The notes beneath the pieces are model-generated. The model saw only the letters and a list, made by a program, of their open reading frames with translations, did no database searches and was not told where the DNA came from. Made by a program: the position numbers and the translations under genes. Source: Venturia oleaginea (lineage: Eukaryota; Ascomycota; Dothideomycetes; Venturiales; Venturiaceae). From it: 64,000 nt of DNA. Below, piece by piece: positions 22,771 to 33,590 of this stretch; position 1 is the first letter of the stretch; the number at the start of each line of letters is the position of its first letter. The stretch covers positions 1 to 64,000 of the forward strand of contig JABMLP010000028.1 of NCBI GenBank assembly GCA_013176395.1. Direction: 5' to 3'.

Positions 22771-23543
22771 TTAGCTCTTGTCTCTCCGTCATCTTCCACA
22801 TCCACACCCTCTTATTACTACACCAAGAACCAATATTTTCACCATAAAATCCACTATTCAAATACCCTTTATTTCTGTACTAGCGATAGTATTAGGAAGA
22901 CCCGTAAGTACCAAATTGCCTGAATGCGCCAAATCCATTCTTACCGATGGAATTAGGTCCTGTGAAATCCGAATGGGATACGCAAATATGAAGGTAATAT
23001 GGAGATTACTCAGAGTAAGTTTTGAATTACCTAGGTACCTTTTTTTCTCGTAGAACAATGAAGATTGCTACTGTAAAGCTTTCCACGCTAGATTTCAGGA
23101 TGTGTATCGAGTCATGGGTAATAGATAGATATACGCGGATTACTTTTGTGTGACAATTGTAAAGGGCGTGAATCAGATCGTGTCGCTACGAGAGTCCCAA
23201 ACTAAATCGTTCAGAATTGGCTTCGTAGAAACATTCTTCGCTACATCTCAACCAATTACAACCGGCAATCGAATAAACCCTTTTAGAGAAAACTAACCTT
23301 CAAGGGCTACCAAGTCGGGGAGGCGACTATACAATACATACGTCGCTAATAATCGAACACAGCAATCCCTAAAAAACATGATTCCAAGACCTAAAAAAGC
23401 AAGAGCAAGAATAACGTTTCCAAACCGCTAAAATCCCAATTAGTCTTTTCACGCGCTTGTCGATGGATAAGAAAAAGGATATCCCTCACCCCACCATCCA
23501 ACACAGCCTTCTCAATCTCACCTCCCTCCTATCCCGCTTCAAA

Positions 23544-24066
23544 ATGGCGACTCAAAATAGTACTCCCCGCACCAAACCCAATATCTACGAATAATGCCAC
23601 GTATACCTCCAAAAAGTAAAGGTAAATGCCCACCTATATCCAACATCACAGCTTCCTAAAAACAAATTGCTAAGGAAGAGTATAGGATTACTACGTATCA
23701 CAACACCAGCCCAAAACCTGCGAATTACTCAAACAGCTACTACAAGATTACGAGCTCGAGAAAAACTCGCTTATTCAAACTCGGGAACGGGTATTACTTC
23801 TATTTCGATTCCACGGTGCGCCGTTGGAACTCGTCGCTGGGCTTTCGGGATTCCTATGTGCGTTTCGGGAGCTCTGTTTTGCTGAGGGTGGTGAGGTGAG
23901 TGAGATTATGGGAGTAGAGGAGCGCGGTCGAAGGGAGGTCTTTGGTGAGCTGATGAGTGTGAAGGGACGACCATGGGAACGACACCAGACTACACCGACA
24001 TGGATTTCGACATCGGATCTCGCAGAACTTATTCGTGTTATGAATCAGATCTCGGTTTTTGCGTAG
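23544..24066 (+). pseudogene. Second PAH-domain gene, exon 1 interrupted
   Basis: Exon 1 23544-23621 (MATQNSTPRTKPNIYE, stop TAA 23592-23594, then CHVYLQKVK) has the same length, end (KVK) and phase-0 donor as the PAH gene at 22171. A 64-nt intron (23622-23685) leads to exon 2: DYYVSQHQPKTCELLKQLLQ, DYELEKNSLIQTRERVLLLF, APLELVAGLSGFL, a divergent PAH helix pair, followed by ~75 residues to TAG at 24064. An acidic frame at 24079-24267 (GGETDWVVVEEEMYSDA) may be a further exon. The shared gene plan with the upstream PAH gene suggests an old local duplication. Only the stop in exon 1 argues against function. Confidence 0.5.
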
Positions 24067-24571
24067 GAATCTCAACGGTTGGTACGGGGGATCCATAACG
24101 CCGCTCATACTGCTAACGCCGATGTTGCCGCTGTTGTTGATGACGGTCGGGAAGGAACGGCTATGGAAGGGCGTCGTGAGGCGGAGGGCGGAGAGACGGA
24201 TTGGGTTGTTGTGGAGGAAGAGATGTATTCTGATGCACAAATAGGCGGGGAGTGGCTTGCTTGTTAATATCTTGTGCCGAGGAGAAAGTCCCATTACATT
24301 TTGGCTATCTATTGTCTGCCTCTCGCGACGATATCCCATTACCTGTTCAGTACACCCAGCTCGAGATCGATACCACTTCAATGATTTTTCTGCCAGACTC
24401 AACTTTGAGGATTGCCAGAAACTTATTAATGTGGATCCCGAGTTAGCCATGGATAGGTCGCTATCGAACCTGGGTTGCAGATAATGGTCCATCTGTGACA
24501 GTGGCGCGGATGAGTGAATATAGCAGGCTTAACATCCATAGTACTGCACAGCTGTCAGTGGATTTCAGTCG

Positions 24572-24628
24572 TTGGATTTATAAATCGGATGAGTACTGTC
24601 AGCCCACATACATCGCAAATTATGACAT
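24572..24628 (+). repeat. Left TIR of the MULE element
   Basis: TACTGTCAGCCCACATAC at 24594-24611 is matched exactly, inverted, at 32292-32309. Outward of it ATTTATA(A/T)ATCGG is also shared. Followed by a subterminal repeat (see separate entry). Confidence 0.7.
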
Positions 24629-24661
24629 TCGCATACATCAAATTACACCTGCATACATCGC
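24629..24661 (+). repeat. Subterminal repeat, direct copy at 32213-32245
   Basis: TCGCATACATCAAATTACAC continued by (C/T)TGCATACAT(C/T)GC occurs near both ends of the MULE element in the same orientation, although the TIRs are inverted. A further half copy lies at 32190-32209. Confidence 0.65.
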
Positions 24662-24749
24662 CTTTGATATGACAATCACATACATCTCGGAATAATAATT
24701 TGCCGTATGCATACATCTCTCTGATTGGTCGACTAAGTACACCTTTTAT

Positions 24750-26562
24750 GACAACATCAACTCAACCTTCAGCCAGCACTACTAAGTCGTCGTCGCTGTT
24801 ACTAGCGTCGGTATTACCAACGGCCTCGGTTCTTACTTGGCATTTCGGTCGCAAATTTCTCGTCCTTGACGGTGAGCATTGCTCATCTACCTTTGGTGGC
24901 ATCTTGGCTCTTGCTCATTGCCTCATCTATTGACACTATAATGAGAACGTGCTTATCCTTAGTTGGGCCCTTGTTCCAACAGAGTCAAAGGAGTGGTGGT
25001 GTTGGTTCTTTGAGCTTCTTCAGTCGCATCTTTTAAAGCCATAAACCACAATTGAAGCTCAAGAAGCTAAAGATGACATTCGCTTTGCTATTATCTCTGA
25101 TAGAGGCAAAGGCCTTGACCCTGCGATCAACAAATTCTTCCCAGAACCGTATGCTTTTCACTGCTATTGTACAAGCATCTTGCAGAGAACGTGTCAGGTA
25201 GTTTTGGTAATGTAAGAATGTAGATCATGTATCAGACATGTGATGTGGATTGTTAAGACACCGGATTGCTGCATTCCAGATGCAAACAGTCATTCTTTGT
25301 TATTTGCACTGTAGAATGGCCTACATAACCTGATTGAACTGCCCTTATGGCGAGAACATGCAACTCTATGTCCATTCAACTCAACAACTCTGTATTTCGC
25401 TCGATCTCATAGGTAAGCCTATTGAGGCTCTCTTTCCCCAGGCGATGCAGGCTTCTTCTGTCAGTGAACACACTCAATTCATTGATCAAATTTCGTGCTC
25501 TCAACCCTGCGGCAGTTACCTAAATCGACGGCATTGGCGACAAAGGTCGGTATTGTTCTGCCTATTCGCCTTTGGTCGAATATCCTCGCTATGGTCATAC
25601 AACTTCCAATATTGGAGAGTCTATGAACAGCCGATTTCGTGAAGAAAGAAAGCTCAACCCTCTACATATGATTGAGGCTCTCTGGACCAAGTACATGTAT
25701 ACCTATTATGAGCGCAAGTCGTTCAATAACGGTAAGGAGGAGTTCTATGGGCAAAGATTCACAAAATTCGGCACCCAACACCAAACTGATAGGCTCAATA
25801 TCGGCCGCCGGATGCTCTGTTACCCATCCAATGAGCGAGTGGCGATCGTAAGGTTTCATGAATCACCCGGCGCTGTAGGATGGGTTGTAGACGTCTATGA
25901 CCAACACTGTTCATGCCTAGAGTGGCAAGGTTTACGGTTACCATGCGCTCACGCCTTTGTAGCGATGCTACACCATAAGTACGATATATCTCTCGTCTAC
26001 AACAATGGCCTTTCGTCTATATATGAGCGCCAGACTTGGCGAGATAAATACGAAGTCTCTCTTCGCCCATTTCTACTCAAAAAATCTCATTCCTGATAAA
26101 AGAACATCCAAATGAAGCTAGCCGCAAGCCTGGACGGCCTCGTCACAACAGATATCGCAAGGATAACGTTAAAACTCGAATTCGAAGGGATGCCAAACGC
26201 CAGGGTTCTACTTCCGCCGATAGATCTACTCGAACTCAAAAACTACCGTCCAAAACCACTGCAAAGCGCCGCCAGAGAGTAGACGTCACTGTTTTGATCT
26301 CGTCAGAGTCCTCATCATCGTCAGAGTCGGATGAAGCCGTATTTGAAGAGACTGACGAAGAGACTACGGCCGCCAAGGATACCGAGTTCAACGAAATTCT
26401 GGCAAAGCGGGCAGAAAAGGAGGCTGCGTACGAGGCTGATATTACGGCGGTAACAGCTTTGAACTCCGCTTCAAATTTGCCCTCGAGTACGGCTTCAAAC
26501 TCTACTCAGGGCAATGAGCCATCGTCATATAACCAGCGTATGATGGATTCACGCCGTACAGC
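24750..26562 (+). pseudogene. MULE transposase remnant with SWIM zinc finger
   Basis: Pieces of one transposase in shifting frames. First catalytic block: FLVLDGEHCSSTFGGILALA; then ENVLILSWALVPTESKEWWC and FAIISDRGKGLDPAINKFFP (second Asp block), with stops at 24930, 25043 and frame changes before 25330. The C-terminal part 25572-26096 is well kept: YGHTTSNIGESMNSRFREER and the SWIM motif CSCLEWQGLRLPCAHAF (C-x-C...C-x-H). After one more shift at ~26096 a basic region (RKPGRPRHNRYRKDN) and acidic stretch run to the Copia insertion. The N-terminal DNA-binding part is missing. Mutator-like transposase (DDE) of class II elements; inactive. Confidence 0.75.
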
Positions 26563-26731
26563 TGTTGAAGTATGAAAGTTGAGTAACAAAGTGTATTGAG
26601 GGTGAGATCCGGAGGATCTCAGCTATATAGTAATACACTAAGCCCAATTGGGCAGTAAACAAACTCCAGTGACAGAGAGTAGCCACGCTGGCGCAGGTGG
26701 AGGCAATAGCATGAGGATACTCCTTCCAACA
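26563..26731 (-). repeat. 3' LTR of the Copia element
   Basis: 169 bp, identical to the copy at 31629-31797; contains the palindromic GAGATCCGGAGGATCTC and CCCAATTGGG. Flanked outside by ACAGC. Confidence 0.95.
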
Positions 26732-26732
26732 G

Positions 26733-26738
26733 TCCCCC
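26733..26738 (-). other. Likely polypurine tract of the Copia element
   Basis: On the coding strand GGGGGA sits one base before the 3' LTR, the place where plus-strand DNA synthesis is primed. It is short but positioned correctly. Confidence 0.5.
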
Positions 26739-26780
26739 GAATTCGAACGATGTTCCTCCCATCAGTGCCAGTCCCCCCAT

Positions 26781-29700
26781 TCATGGCGCAGTAGTTGCAC
26801 AAATACGGCCTCGGAGGTTATCCAGGAGGGGTCGTGGTAGTGATTTAGTACCAATGTCGGCGAGGTTGTCAGCGGAGCAGACATGCTCGATGGCGTAGTC
26901 ACCCAGGACGAATCGCTCCCGGACGAAGTGGTAGTGAACGTTGATATGTTTAGAACGATTGCTGATCCTGTGGTCCTTGATGAGCGACAGGGCGGGCTCG
27001 TTGTCAACCATGAGCCAACAGTTGGGGTACTTGGCGTGACCCATAAGCTCCTTGATGGCCTGGCGCGACCACACGAGGTGGCTGGCGGCGTGGGATGATG
27101 CCATGTACTCGGCTTCACAAGTGCTCCTTGCCACGCATGACTGACGCTTTGAAGACCATGAGACTGTCGATCCACCGACCTTCATGAGGTAACCAGAGAA
27201 GGACTTGGAGTTGTCTGGGTCAGACCCGAAAGACGCATCTGAGAACATGACGAGCGTAGGAATGGACGCGGTCCGCGCTGCAGAGCGATCAGACGGCGCA
27301 GGAGATCGTACGTCAAGTTCAACAGCTCGGGTGGCTTGAATGTAACGTAGAGTCTGGTAAGCCATCTTCAGATGCAGGTCTGATGGGTTGGAGTTGTATG
27401 AACCCAGCATGCTGACCGTGTAGGACAGGTCTGGGCGACTGACGATGGCAAGGAAGTTGATCGAGCCGATGATGGATTGATACAGTTTCTGGCGATCAAG
27501 GTCCACTGAGTCGGTTGACCTTGGTGGGAACGAGTTAGGGTCAAGCGGTGTGTGGCGCCCATTACAATCATCCATGCCGTAGCGCCGCAATATCGCTGCG
27601 ATGTAAGTACGTTGGTGCAGCTTGACGTGGTCCGCGTGATGGTCAATTTCAAGACCGAGGAGCAGACGTGGTCGACCCATGTCTCTGAATTTGAACCTTG
27701 CGCGGGTGGCATCGAGCATGGCGCTGATTGCCTTGGGCGTGCCGGCCATCAGGACGTCATCTACGTAGATTCCAAGAATGAGATCATCTGAGATGAAGAC
27801 GCATGGATCAAAGCTGGCCTGTGTGAAGCCCTGACCAACAAGCCATTGAGACAGTAGAGCATACCATTCGCGGCCTGATTGCTTGAGCCCATACAAAGCG
27901 CGAACAATACGGATCACTGTTGCGCCGTCAGAGGGTACTCCTGGCGGGACTTTGGCGTATATGGCGTGTTGCAGTCGTCCATTGAGGTAGGCGGCGTCAA
28001 AGTCCACTTGGTGCATGATCCATTGTCGCCACGAAGCGATAGCGATGATGAGACGCAGACTGTCGTAGCGCACCACTGGGGAATATGTGTCGTCAAAATC
28101 CACCCCAGGACGTTGTGAGAAGCCTTGTGCCACCAGGCGGGCTTTGCGCTTGACGACCTTTCCATGCTCGTCGCGCTTGATGTCAAAGACCCAGCGTGTG
28201 CCAACGAGCTTGAGGTTTGGCGGAGGATTGTGTTCCATCACCCATGTGCCATTGTCACGATGTGCTTGGATTTCTTTGTTGATCGGTGTAACCCACAAAG
28301 GGGAGTTAGTGGCGTTGACAGCTTCATTGAACGTGCGAGGTATCTCGTGGTCGATGTCTGCCTTGGTGACGCAAGCCACAGCGTGCGCCATGTTCTCATC
28401 ATCTGGCGCAAGCATGTCTTCCAAAGCCAATGACGCTTCAGCGTTGTCTGCGGCTTTGCGTGAAGGTTTAGCAACTCGTTTGGAGCGTCGGAGCTCGACT
28501 GGATCAGACAGGTCCTGTGACGGTCGCGTCTCCCTTCGAGTTCCTCTTGCTCCAGCGCCGGGTGCAGAGGTGGGTGGAGCGGAGCGCGTGTGTTGTCCAT
28601 TTTCTGCGCTGGGCTGCACAGGCGTTGGCGCAGGCTGATCGTACGAGTGGTCCAAAGGTACCCCAGCTTCAAGCCGGGATGGGGTGTACGCTGTCGTCGT
28701 GGACCACGTTGGTGATGTAGGAGGTGTGGCAAAAGTGTCCCCCGACGGCCGACGATCTTTGTTTTGAGGCCGTCTTGGAGATGTAGAGACTGGTTCAGCA
28801 GCTGGTATCTCATTCTCCGCCACAGGTTGGAAATACGGCGCAGTCTGAGACCTTGAGAAAGGCTCAAAGCGCAGGTTGCGAGTTTCCATGATGACATGAC
28901 GCGATGGGATGTAGACCCTCGCAGTTTTGGTGTTGCGCCCATACCCAACGAAGATGCCTTCCTCCGCTCTATGCAAGAGCTTGGAGCCAGGCTTGCGAGC
29001 TTCTACAGGTATGTGAGCGAAGATTTTGGAGCCGAATGGGTGCAGATGCTTGATGGATGGTTTCGCGCCAATGAGTAATTCATGCGGCGTACGACCCAGT
29101 TTGTCAGCAGCGTGAGGGGATATGTTCTTGAGGAAATTGGCTGTCTGCACAGCCTCACCCCAAAGGAACAGCTGACTGTCAGTAGGGATCATTGATCGAG
29201 CGATCTGAATGATGGACTGATTCCACCGTTCTGCGACGCCATTGAGCTCATGATGGTAAGGTGGGACCATGTCATGTTGTATGCCCATGCGCCGAAGGTC
29301 CTGGGCAGCGGCGCGATATTCGCCGCCGTTGTCAGACTTGAAGCGTTTTACCGTAGAGCTGTGTATGTGGATGTTCGCAGTACTCATCTGAGCGTTGTAT
29401 TGAGTATTGGCGAAGGCGATGAATTCGCGGATCGCCTGGGGGCCATCAGACTTCAGCTTAAGAAGCTTGATCCAGGAGTAGCGAGTTGCTTGGCAGATGA
29501 AGGATATGAAGTAACGCGCGCCTCCAAGGCTTGGGCGAGGAAACTTCCCTGACAAGTCTGAGTGTATGACTTCGAGCGGCTTGATGGTGCGCGCCAGTAC
29601 TGGTGGGGATGGCGCAGGCCGCTGTCGCTTGGACTTGCTGAGGGAGCACATGTCGCAGTGGAAGTCAATAGGTTTCGCCGGTACCAGGTGCCCATCATTG

Positions 29701-31430
29701 TATATCCTTGCAGGGTTTGGAACGTGAAGATGACCGACTGAGTGATGAAACTCCGTATACGATGAGAAGCATGCAGTCTTCTGCGCCAGTGTTGGCCAAG
29801 ATGGTGCACTGACGGTTGCAGCAGGTGCGGTCTCGGTTTTGTGTAGTGACGATTTGCGCGTCAGGTCTCGGTTAGTTGGCGCGTGGGATTCGGTCGAGGC
29901 AACGTGCGCTGTGGGTTTCGTTTTAGTTTGGATTTGTACAACGCCGTCCGCGTGCCGTGCCCACAGTACCGTGGCGCCGTTGCGCGTGAGGAAGATGTCG
30001 TTTGCTTTGCCGTGCAATTCGAGGTTGTGATGGTGACGGACATAACTCCAGGAGAAGAGCCGTGTACCATAGAGCTCGCTACTGTAGAGGACGTTGGTCA
30101 GTTCGACGATCTTGGTGGATCTGTCAGGCATTCTGCAGCGTAATCGAACGAGTCCAACACCATTGATGGGTAACTTGATACCGCCGGCCACCGTGATCGT
30201 TCCTTGCTTGGGTGACAAGGACACGAAATCATCGGCGCAGCCAGTCATGTGCCGCGAGGCACCAGTGTCAAGAAGCCATACCGTGGGAGGATCGATTGCT
30301 GAGGGCCGACGTATTGCGGCGTGAGCACTTATAGTTTCGCGTGATTGCTTGCCGTTTACGTTGATCATCGTGGTCCGCGTCGACTGCGGTGGTGATCCAG
30401 TCAGGTCAATGGTTGCGCCGGCAGTGGCGTTGGTGGCGCGGTAATGTGCTATGAAGCTCACCACCTCAGTTGCGCTGTCCTCGTCGTCCTCATCGTCTGA
30501 TGATTCAGCGGCGTTCGCGTTGTTCGCCTTTTGATGTTTTGCGCCATTCTTCGTCTCCTTTGGCGCGCCGTTGCCTTTGCGCTGCTGTTGCTCCTTGTGT
30601 TTCTTGAGCTCGTTACAGTTCGTGTAGGCGTGCCCAATGAACGTCATGTTGTGCTTGCGGCACCAGGAGCATTCGGTAGTATTAGTAGCCGGACGCGTTC
30701 CGCGTGCGCCACCTTGGTTCTGTTTGGCGCCGCGCGCGGCGGATTGTTTCGCAGCGTACGCGGTAGAGGAGTCAGCGTCGAGGGAGTGCTTGTCGGAGAT
30801 GTCGAGGATCTTGGGTTCGATGTCGACAAACTTGGTAACGTCACGAGAGCTGAGGTTGTCGATGACGTGGTCCATAGTATCTGGTAGGGTAGCCAGGAAG
30901 AATGAGCCCTTGACCTCATCCGATTCAAACATTGCCTTCATGGCTTTTGCGACGCTCTGTGAAGAGCCAGCGCATGGCTAAGCGATGCGAGTCCATCGCT
31001 GATGGAACTCGTCCAGGTGTAGTCTGAGGTCGTCTCCATCCGCGTAGCGGAGGTTTGTGAGCGACCGGAAGAGGGTGATGGACGCGTTGCCGGTATCGCG
31101 GTCGAATCGGCTGCCGAGGTGTTTCCAGGCCTCGGGTGACGTGTCGCACGACGCGATGGACATCGTGAGGTCGTTGTGTACCGACGAGAGCAGCATGATC
31201 ATGGCCTTGTTGTCGTCGGCGTCCCACTTGTCGATGAGCTCCTCGCGAGCTTCTGTGCCAGTCCCAGCGACGGCGGCGGGCTTTGTCTTCTTGCCAGACA
31301 CGATCGGCCAGAGGCCAGCGTACCTGAGTGCGACAGTCCACGCGGAGCGCCATTCTGTGTAGTTATCGCCGCGGGCAGAAAGCTTGGGCAGCGAGTTGGG
31401 GTCAAGCTTGAAGCTGAAGGAAGATGACAT
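26781..31430 (-). CDS. Copia Gag-Pol polyprotein, one in-frame TAG in Gag
   Basis: One frame of 1,550 codons broken only by TAG at 30978-30980 (codon 151); sequence after the stop continues the Gag domain (UBN2-like) directly, so the stop falls inside Gag, not at a Gag/Pol border. Then a zinc knuckle CSWCRKHNMTFIGHAYTNC, aspartic protease site LLDTGASRHM, integrase HHCC (H...H...CDMC) and catalytic Asp/Asp/Glu (DLSGKF, KSDNGGEY, NGVAERWNQ), reverse transcriptase with QVDFDAAYLNG and YVDDVLMAG, and RNase H with SDASFGSD and CEAEYMASSHA. All catalytic residues I can locate are present. Virus-like particle formation would need readthrough or an intact sister copy. Confidence 0.9.
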
Positions 31431-31614
31431 GATGACAGAGGTGGTCTGAAGTCTGCTTCAGAGGTAAAGGTGGGTGCCGTGCTGTGCTGGTACGGTGTGC
31501 TGTACGCCGGGTAGCGGAGCGTCGGTAGCAACAACAGCAGCGATGATGAACAACAAATGTGAAGCAGTGATGCTCAGTAAGGTGCTGTATATCGGAGGAG
31601 CGCGCGGCGTGATG

Positions 31615-31628
31615 CCGGGCTCATAACC
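31615..31628 (-). other. Copia primer-binding site matching the initiator-tRNA anticodon arm
   Basis: Immediately after the 5' LTR (coding strand) comes GGTTATGAGCCCGG. Its complement CCGGGCTCATAACC is the anticodon stem-loop of initiator tRNA-Met (CAU anticodon), not a tRNA 3' end. This is the arrangement known for Drosophila copia, primed by a 5' half-tRNA. Confidence 0.7.
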
Positions 31629-31797
31629 TGTTGAAGTATGAAAGTTGAGTAACAAAGTGTATTGAGGGTGAGATCCGGAGGATCTCAGCTATATAGTAAT
31701 ACACTAAGCCCAATTGGGCAGTAAACAAACTCCAGTGACAGAGAGTAGCCACGCTGGCGCAGGTGGAGGCAATAGCATGAGGATACTCCTTCCAACA
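31629..31797 (-). repeat. 5' LTR of the Copia element
   Basis: 169 bp, no difference from the other LTR; carries promoter and polyadenylation signals of the element by analogy. Flanked outside by ACAGC. Confidence 0.95.
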
Positions 31798-31974
31798 ACA
31801 GCAAACAACGAAGTCCCTTCGCAAGCAACTTTACCACTTCAAAAGAGGGCTCGTAGGGAGCCTACGAAGTGTATGTCATGCCAGCGTACTGGCCATACCA
31901 CGGCCAAATGCCCACTTGGGCTGTGTGCAGCGTGTAATCGCTTGATTTGTGACTGCCCGGACTGGGAGAAATAA
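31798..31974 (+). pseudogene. End of the MULE transposase, Cys-rich knuckle
   Basis: After the Copia 5' LTR the MULE frame resumes: CMSCQRTGHTTAKCPLGLC, then ACNRLICDCPDWEK and a stop at 31972. The C-x2-C-x4-H-x4-C pattern is a zinc knuckle, common at the C-terminus of fungal MULE transposases. It continues the frame interrupted at 26562. Confidence 0.7.
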
Positions 31975-32268
31975 GGAGGGCGGCCTCATGGTGTACAGGA
32001 GGCCCCCTTTGGGCCTGAATAGATGGGGGCAAGTCTCTTTTAAACTGTATATATTACTTGAATTTAAGGTGTTTGGCGTTTGAATCGCTCTATAAATCGC
32101 TCAAAAACGTAATAAAAAATGCTATACATCGGCCACATGCGATATAGCGCGATTACCTTTTTGCTGCTCAAGTGAATGCGGCGATGATATCGCATTTATC
32201 AAATTATAACAATCGCATACATCAAATTACACTTGCATACATTGCAATTTAGCTCATACATTATGCGA

Positions 32269-32332
32269 TTGTCATAATCTGCGATGTAGAAGTATGTGGG
32301 CTGACAGTATTTACCCGATATATAAATACCCA
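32269..32332 (-). repeat. Right TIR of the MULE element
   Basis: Reverse complement contains TACTGTCAGCCCACATAC (plus 32292-32309) and GATTATGAC, pairing with the left TIR at 24594. Outward ATTTATATATCGG is similar to the left end. Confidence 0.7.
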
Positions 32333-32539
32333 CCGAGAATTCCCCTCTTCCTCGACAATCACTTCTTCTTTCCTCCTTCAACTTCAAAATTTCGTCTCCA
32401 GATAACATGATACAAAGCGCCTGCGAGCACGAAACGCGCTCCACATGCGATAAAACCATCAGAGTAACTCGCGCTCTTTGAAAGAGCGCATCATGAAAAA
32501 TCCAGCTGATCCCGACAAAGGACTCTTTCAAATCCACTA

Positions 32540-33590
32540 ACCAACCATGGCTTGAAGCCTGGTGGTCTCAACTCCCCAAAGGTGCCGTTGAAACAGTGAA
32601 TCTTCCCGCCGACGAGTTCAAAGCTCACGTTGATCTCCTCGAATTCCTCGCAGTCTATTCCACCTGGAGAGTAAAGGTAATCCGCCTCCCCCATCGGAGA
32701 AGAAAATCGACTGATGTGTCATCATGAACAGGTCCACTACTCTTCCCAATCCGAGCGCACACGGAAACTCATCGAGATCGAATAAGTGCTGGCCAGATCT
32801 GGCAAGGCATGGGACTGCCTAATAAGCGTCAAGGTAAGAGAAAAAGAAAAGCCCCAACCGTCTCACAAGAACTCAGCTAATCGATGAAAGGACGAGCCCA
32901 AGGTCCCTGGGTAACCAGACGCTCTGTTGATTGAGCTTGCGGGTCGAGTCTTTACGTCCGATGGCTATGCTCTATCGAAGAAGGTACTCATGGATGCACC
33001 GAAAGTGCTGCAGGGCTTCCAAAGATTGGTTCTTTAGAGTATACGAAGACGAACTGGGTATGTAATCCTTCAAGATTGGTGGAAGAAGTGAAAACTGACC
33101 AGACATAGGCCCAAGTCGCAGACCAAGTGCGGCAAACACAAGAGGCGGATCCATGCACTAGGTATGCTTTCTAGGCAGTCGAGATATGTGAATTCGGATG
33201 ACACTGGACCCGTAAATTATCTGACCAAATTCAGGCCCAAACAGTGGCCCAACCACAAAAGCCGCAGTAGGAAGAGAGCCCTGCGCCCGATTTGGCTGAG
33301 GTTGTCCGTCGACTAGAGCTAATCCAGCTCCACGTCTGTCAATTGGAAAATATCCAGACCCAAGTGCAGAAGATCAGAAAGCAATTGAGGACTACTTGCG
33401 AGTTTACATCAACTACGAAAGAGGCCGGCGTGTTTACATCAACTACGAAAGAGGCCTGCGCGTTTACATCAACTACGAAAGAGGCCTGCGCGTTTACATC
33501 AACTACGAAAGAGGCCTACGCGTTTATGTCACCTAAAAAAGAGGCCTGGTACCGGGCGGGACTATTTATCTTCTGTAGTTGATATAAACA
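32540..33590 (+). pseudogene. Decayed multi-exon gene ending in a coiled coil and a 10-residue repeat
   Basis: Readable pieces separated by good introns: QPWLEAWWSQLPKGAVETVN...HVDLLEFLAVYSTWRVK (to 32674, donor GTAATC), VHYSSQSERTRKLIEIE-stop-VLARSGKAWDCLISVK (donor GTAAGA), DEPKVPG-stop-PDALLIELAGRVFTSDGYAL, AQVADQVRQTQEADPCT, and AQTVAQPQKPQ-stop followed by DLAEVVRRLELIQLHVCQLE, a coiled coil. The three stops (TAA, TAA, TAG) sit where CAA/CAG would fit. The last exon runs into the minisatellite as FTSTTKEACA repeats. I do not recognise the family. Strand and exon order are supported by splice sites; the start is lost. Confidence 0.5.
33402..33548 (+). repeat. 30-bp minisatellite, about five units, open in frame
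   Basis: Unit GTTTACATCAACTACGAAAG plus AGGCCTGCGC, four nearly perfect copies from 33402 to 33521 and a diverged fifth. The 30-bp length keeps frame and encodes the repeat FTSTTKEACA. Inverted copies follow at 33575-33641 and direct ones at 33761-33815. Confidence 0.9.

Larger units (their letters stand above)
26563..31797 (-). mobile_element. Ty1/Copia LTR retrotransposon, young and nearly intact
   Basis: 5,235 bp, coding strand minus. Two 169-bp LTRs (26563-26731, 31629-31797) begin TGTTG and end CAACA and are identical over their full length. Target duplication ACAGC at 26558-26562 and 31798-31802. Order Gag, integrase, reverse transcriptase, RNase H (INT before RT) defines Copia. It is inserted antisense in the MULE transposase. 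Identical LTRs mean very recent insertion. Confidence 0.95.
24572..32332. mobile_element. MULE-type DNA transposon, dead, split by a Copia insertion
   Basis: Bounded by inverted repeats near 24572-24628 and 32269-32332, both carrying TACTGTCAGCCCACATAC followed by ATCGCA(A/G)ATTATGAC. Inside, left of the Copia element, are remains of a MULE transposase (24750-26562) and, right of it, its last codons (31798-31974). Removing the Copia element and one copy of ACAGC keeps the transposase frame across the junction. The original element would be about 2.5 kb. No convincing 9-bp target duplication could be picked out next to the TIRs, so the exact outer ends are uncertain by a few bases. Confidence 0.7.

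Noticed and set aside
23854..24492. 212-codon minus-strand frame
   Set aside because: Runs antisense to the second PAH gene, whose PAH helices on the plus strand are better support.
33402..33548. CRISPR-like regular array
   Set aside because: Units are contiguous 30-bp copies without unique spacers, in frame, in a fungal genome: a minisatellite.
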